Positions 62,861-64,000 of a stretch of DNA of 64,000 nt are shown one piece after another. Within the stretch, counting starts at the first letter, position 1, and the number at the start of each line of letters is the position of its first letter. The stretch is taken from assembly GCF_902459695.1 (NCBI RefSeq), contig NZ_CABPRZ010000027.1, positions 1-64,000 on the forward strand, in the 5' to 3' direction. The notes beneath the pieces are model-generated. The model ran no database searches, was not told the origin of the DNA, and worked only from the letters and a program-made list of their open reading frames with translations. Position numbers and translations under genes: made by a program. The DNA is from Pandoraea terrae (lineage in GTDB: Bacteria > Pseudomonadota > Gammaproteobacteria > Burkholderiales > Burkholderiaceae).

Positions 62861-62897
62861 TGCGTTCGATGTCCCTGCCGTACTGACGCGGTAACGC

Positions 62898-62920
62898 AAA
62901 ACGCCATCGGGGTGTTTTTT
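62898..62920 (+). terminator. Terminator after the last catabolic gene
   Basis: Stem AAAACGCC with GGTGTTTT (one G-U) and loop ATCGG, followed by TT. It lies 38 bp after the DUF35-MaoC stop. Confidence 0.65.
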
Positions 62921-62971
62921 ATGATGCTCGTGTCGGTTGAAGCCTCTTGCCTACTGATGCTCGCGCCGGCC

Positions 62972-63035
62972 GCAGCATTGGCCCGCTTTCCGCTCCCGAC
63001 AGAACACACGTACGCGGAAAGCGGGCCAACGCTGC
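62972..63035. repeat. 22-bp imperfect inverted repeat
   Basis: The arm at 62972-62993 (starting GCAGCATTGGCCC) and the arm at 63014-63035 (starting GCGGAAAGCGGG) are reverse complements with one mismatch, separated by 20 bp. No T-run follows. It is a strong hairpin of unknown role. Confidence 0.75.
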
Positions 63036-63399
63036 GGCGAACCGTCATCGTTCCGTCGACACACTGCCTCAAGCCCCCCAATGCTTGCCCCAGTCTGACG
63101 CGACAGCCGTCTTCACCAGTCGCTCCACGCGGCATGCCGATTCCCGGACTCGCTCACGAGGGACCGGCGTCGACTCCGATAATCGTCATGCCGTGACACC
63201 CCAGCGGTCCACACAGCCCCCGCGGCCTCGGGGCCGCAAACCGAACGTGGGTGTACACGTGCCGGCACCGCGCGACGCCCCCCCGTTCGTTGAAACCCTC
63301 TGAGTGTTCCGGCCTTTTCGCGAAGGTCTGGGCGGTTATGCATCGATAATCGCCCGGATGACATGGCACCCGGGCAAAGACCCGACGCTGTGGGCGGGG

Positions 63400-63681
63400 T
63401 TACGCGGCAAGAGGCTGCGCACGATCGATGAGGTTGTTCCGCTGCTCGAAGATTTGCGTCGAAAGTTCATGCGCAGTACTCGCGAGTTCTTCGAGTTGCT
63501 CAAACAACGCATGCACGAATTCCTCATCCAGCGAATCGATCCCGCCTTGGCCACCAACGATCGACAGCGCGACGATCTTGCCAGTCACATTGCGCAGTTC
63601 AACCGCACGTTCGTCCTGCTCCCTACCGCACTGGGCAATCGCTTCGTCTTCCGGGGAAAGTTGACGCTCAACTTCAGACAT
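63400..63681 (-). CDS. Small acidic hypothetical protein, 93 aa
   Basis: The protein starts MSEVERQLSPEDEAIAQCGR, is acidic and helical, and has heptad-like segments (ALFEQLEELASTAHELSTQI) that may form a coiled coil. GGAGG 4 bp before the ATG supports the start. No domain is recognised. It is a single gene on the minus strand in an otherwise empty stretch. Confidence 0.72.
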   Translation of the reverse strand: MSEVERQLSPEDEAIAQCGREQDERAVELRNVTGKIVALSIVGGQGGIDSLDEEFVHALFEQLEELASTAHELSTQIFEQRNNLIDRAQPLAA

Positions 63682-63868
63682 AACACCTCCAACACAACAA
63701 AGTGGAATTGCGCCCGCTCAGCGCTGTCGTGGGAGTGACGTAAAGGATAGCGTTCCGATGACGAATGGGTGGGCGGGCACCAGGCCGGGGTGAGAAACCG
63801 TGCAATTCCATCGGGGAAAAACGGTTGACCTTTCGGTCACCCAGCCTGAGCCCGCCCAAAGAAGAGAC

Positions 63869-64000
63869 ATGGACAGCCCGCGCACGACGGACCGCGCACA
63901 ACGCGCGGCACAGGGCATGTACAAGGCGATATGCCGCCAATTCTATCGTTTTGCGCGACTTTCAGAATCGTCCGAGAAAATCATTAGGATAACGTGCCGG
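63869..64000 (+). CDS. Possible gene running off the window edge
   Basis: From an ATG at 63869 with GAAGAGA just upstream, the frame is open for 44 codons to the end of the window. It starts MDSPRTTDRAQRAAQGMYKA and continues basic and helical. No family can be named. The frame could still close shortly after the edge. Confidence 0.35.
   Translation, partial: MDSPRTTDRAQRAAQGMYKAICRQFYRFARLSESSEKIIRITCR

Larger units (their letters stand above)
62861..63399. other. Gene-free region with large inverted repeat
   Basis: Apart from the terminator and the inverted repeat at 62972-63035, I find no supported gene. The short open frames on either strand lack ribosome-binding sites and have atypical composition. 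Confidence 0.5.

Noticed and set aside
1-64000. CRISPR arrays, rRNA genes, insertion sequences or prophage
   Set aside because: I saw no regularly spaced repeats, rRNA sequence, transposase with terminal repeats, integrase or phage structural gene anywhere in the window.

Overview
The window looks like a chromosomal segment of a high-GC betaproteobacterium of the order Burkholderiales. The genus Pandoraea or a close relative is my guess, but I cannot prove the genus from sequence alone. The evidence is the gene order relA / tRNA-Val / thrS-infC-rpmI-rplT-pheS-pheT-ihfA-merR, a DUF3717 gene, an N-terminally extended IHF-alpha and GC-rich codon use.

Region 1 (1-24287) is mostly core genome. 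It holds the start of an ETF-ubiquinone oxidoreductase gene, an SDR, an orphan TRAP-type binding protein, a PAS-LuxR regulator, the scoAB CoA-transferase pair, an alpha/beta hydrolase, a RidA protein and relA. These are followed by tRNA-Val(GAC), the translation operon from thrS to merR, two membrane c-di-GMP enzymes, a rubredoxin and several small proteins. One of the small genes (DUF3717) has a clear LexA-type box over its promoter. infC starts with ATC.

Region 2 (24288-32785) is a lower-GC island that I regard as the most novel part. It begins with a structurally odd glycine-type tRNA-like gene only 30 bp upstream of an unrecognised 292-aa protein. Next come a NifS/IscS-type cysteine desulfurase, a D-Ala-D-Ala-ligase-type ATP-grasp enzyme, an EamA exporter, a possible 35-aa peptide, a B12-binding-type radical SAM enzyme and a cystathionine-gamma-synthase-like PLP enzyme overlapping it. 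I infer a horizontally acquired pathway for a small amino-acid-derived or peptide-derived, possibly sulfur-containing metabolite. The tRNA may donate glycine outside the ribosome.

Region 3 (32848-34225) holds purT and a small open frame.

Region 4 (34241-62920) is a large catabolic gene set resembling steroid or other polycyclic isoprenoid degradation. It encodes a 3alpha-hydroxysteroid dehydrogenase homologue and a paralogue, an Old-Yellow-Enzyme/FAD reductase, enoyl-CoA hydratase and MaoC-type hydratases. It also encodes two pairs of acyl-CoA dehydrogenases, two acyl-CoA synthetases, two Ltp2-like thiolase-fold proteins and two DUF35/MaoC fusions with opposite domain order. Export or uptake functions are a DUF1329 protein, a DUF1302 outer-membrane protein, an RND/MMPL transporter and a YCF48-like protein. 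The enzymes fit activation of a side chain to a CoA thioester, dehydrogenation, hydration and retro-aldol removal of short units, probably in two rounds. A recurring 18-bp palindrome (ATCGTCC-N4-GGACGAT type) in the promoter regions suggests one unknown regulator for the set.

The end (62921-64000) has a large imperfect inverted repeat, a small acidic protein gene and a possible gene running off the edge.
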